Below, piece after piece: positions 12,281 to 12,850 of a stretch of 12,850 bases of DNA. Position numbers and translations under genes: made by a program. The notes under the pieces were generated by a model, which was given only the letters and a program-made list of their open reading frames with translations, searched no databases and was not told the DNA's origin. The stretch spans positions 1 through 12,850 of the forward strand of contig JAUNXW010000037.1 in assembly GCA_030539595.1 (NCBI GenBank), in the 5' to 3' direction. The stretch comes from Methanocorpusculum sp. (GTDB lineage Archaea; Halobacteriota; Methanomicrobia; Methanomicrobiales; Methanocorpusculaceae). Every line of letters starts with the position of its first letter. Position 1 is the stretch's first letter.

Positions 12281-12849
12281 AAGTTGTTCACAGCTTCCAG
12301 AAACCGCTCGTTTTCCCAGATGTCACCGACACTAACGCGGACAAAAGTCTCACCAAGCCCGGGGAAACTTCTGCATGAGCGGGCTAAAACTCCATGTTCT
12401 GCGAGACGCTCGACTGCGTCATCGGATTTTATCGGCGCGGTGTTTATCAGAACAAAATTTGCACCGCTTTCAAATACGGGATATGGAATTTTTTGAACAA
12501 ACTCATAGCGCCATTTTCTTACGTGTGCGATGAAATCATCTTTGTATTTTGTATCCGCAACAGCCGCAACAGCCGCGGCTTCTGAAACTATATTGAGCGT
12601 AAACGGTGTTGCCGCTGAATTGTACGGTGCTGTAAGCCACTTTGGAACAAACGCGTAACCCACGCGAAGCCCCGCAAGTCCGTAAACTTTCGATAGAGTT
12701 CTGCCGATGATAAGATTGTCGTGCGAAAGAAGCGGTGTGTAGTCAACGTCGGAAAATTCGCAGTAAGCACAGTCAAGGAACAAAACACCTCTGATACTGT
12801 CGAGGATTTTTTCAATTACCTCAACAGGCGTCACACTTCCGGTTGGATT
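12277..12849 (-). CDS. hisC: Histidinol-phosphate aminotransferase, C-terminal part (partial)
   Basis: HisC is a PLP enzyme that converts imidazole-acetol phosphate to histidinol phosphate in histidine synthesis. The gene runs off the window edge; 190 codons are present. The fragment begins with the aminotransferase motif NPTG at the very edge. It then shows the strand LFLDCAYCEF, with Asp26 of the fragment taking the PLP-nitrogen position, and the lysine-binding motif TLSKVYGLAGLRVGY (Lys54). GANFVLI and the C-terminal arginine region FVRVSVGD follow, as in HisC. HisC usually reads DEAY at the Asp; here it is DCAY. Related aminotransferases such as CobD cannot be fully excluded without the N-terminus, but HisC is the best fit. 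It is the first visible gene of an ATGA-linked minus-strand operon. Confidence 0.9.
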   Translation of the reverse strand, partial: NPTGSVTPVEVIEKILDSIRGVLFLDCAYCEFSDVDYTPLLSHDNLIIGRTLSKVYGLAGLRVGYAFVPKWLTAPYNSAATPFTLNIVSEAAAVAAVADTKYKDDFIAHVRKWRYEFVQKIPYPVFESGANFVLINTAPIKSDDAVERLAEHGVLARSCRSFPGLGETFVRVSVGDIWENERFLEAVNNL

Positions 12850-12850
12850 A

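Noticed and set aside
12065..12496. Plus-strand open frame of 143 codons
   Set aside because: It is antisense to hisC and the NMP-kinase-like gene, both of which are firmly recognised.

Overview
The window reads as the chromosome of a euryarchaeal hydrogenotrophic methanogen, most likely order Methanomicrobiales and possibly close to Methanocorpusculum. That placement is inferred from protein content and resemblance, not from a search. Direct signs of archaea are a TFIIB-type factor (tfb), Gar1, SRP19, ribosomal protein S8e, an archaeal Thg1-like protein, an F420-dependent NADP reductase, an archaetidylinositol-phosphate-synthase-type enzyme, TATA boxes about 25 bases before several start codons, and oligo-T tracts at gene ends. 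No rRNA, tRNA, CRISPR array or intact insertion sequence was found.

Layout. 1-790 (+): the end of gltX, overlapped by ATGA by an unrecognised gene with a PD-(D/E)XK-like residue pattern. 889-1896 (-): a PRC-barrel gene followed by thg1. 1977-4239 (+): an unrecognised protein with a repeated motif, then a dihydrolipoamide-dehydrogenase-like flavoprotein with altered active-site motifs. 4307-5601 (+): F420:NADP reductase, then a WrbA-type flavodoxin-fold protein. 5602-6024: a 423-base stretch with inverted repeats and one possible 58-codon ORF. 6025-7155 (-): hypB and rps8e, each with its own TATA box. 7317-7643 (+): a small His-rich exported protein, divergent from hypB across a palindrome-rich intergenic region. 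7737-8654 (+): srp19 and a PHP-domain gene with zero spacing. 8785-10133 (+): gar1 and tfb. 10147-11036 (-): an unrecognised gene and a DUF2240 gene, joined by ATGA. 11136-12849 (-): hisC (partial), an NMP-kinase-like gene and a CDP-alcohol phosphatidyltransferase, all joined by ATGA overlaps.

Function. Most genes serve core information processing (aminoacylation, tRNA 5'-end work, SRP, H/ACA RNP, transcription initiation, ribosome) or redox and hydrogenase metabolism expected of a methanogen. The redox block at 2944-5601 groups a NAD(P)H-linked disulfide-reductase-like flavoprotein, the enzyme that exchanges electrons between F420 and NADP, and a flavodoxin-like reductase.

I saw no clear defence, mobile or wholly new multigene system. 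The best leads are the altered flavoprotein and its partner, the cysteine cluster in the F420:NADP reductase, the hypB/His-rich divergon, the unexplained 5602-6024 segment, and leader hairpins before gar1 and rps8e.
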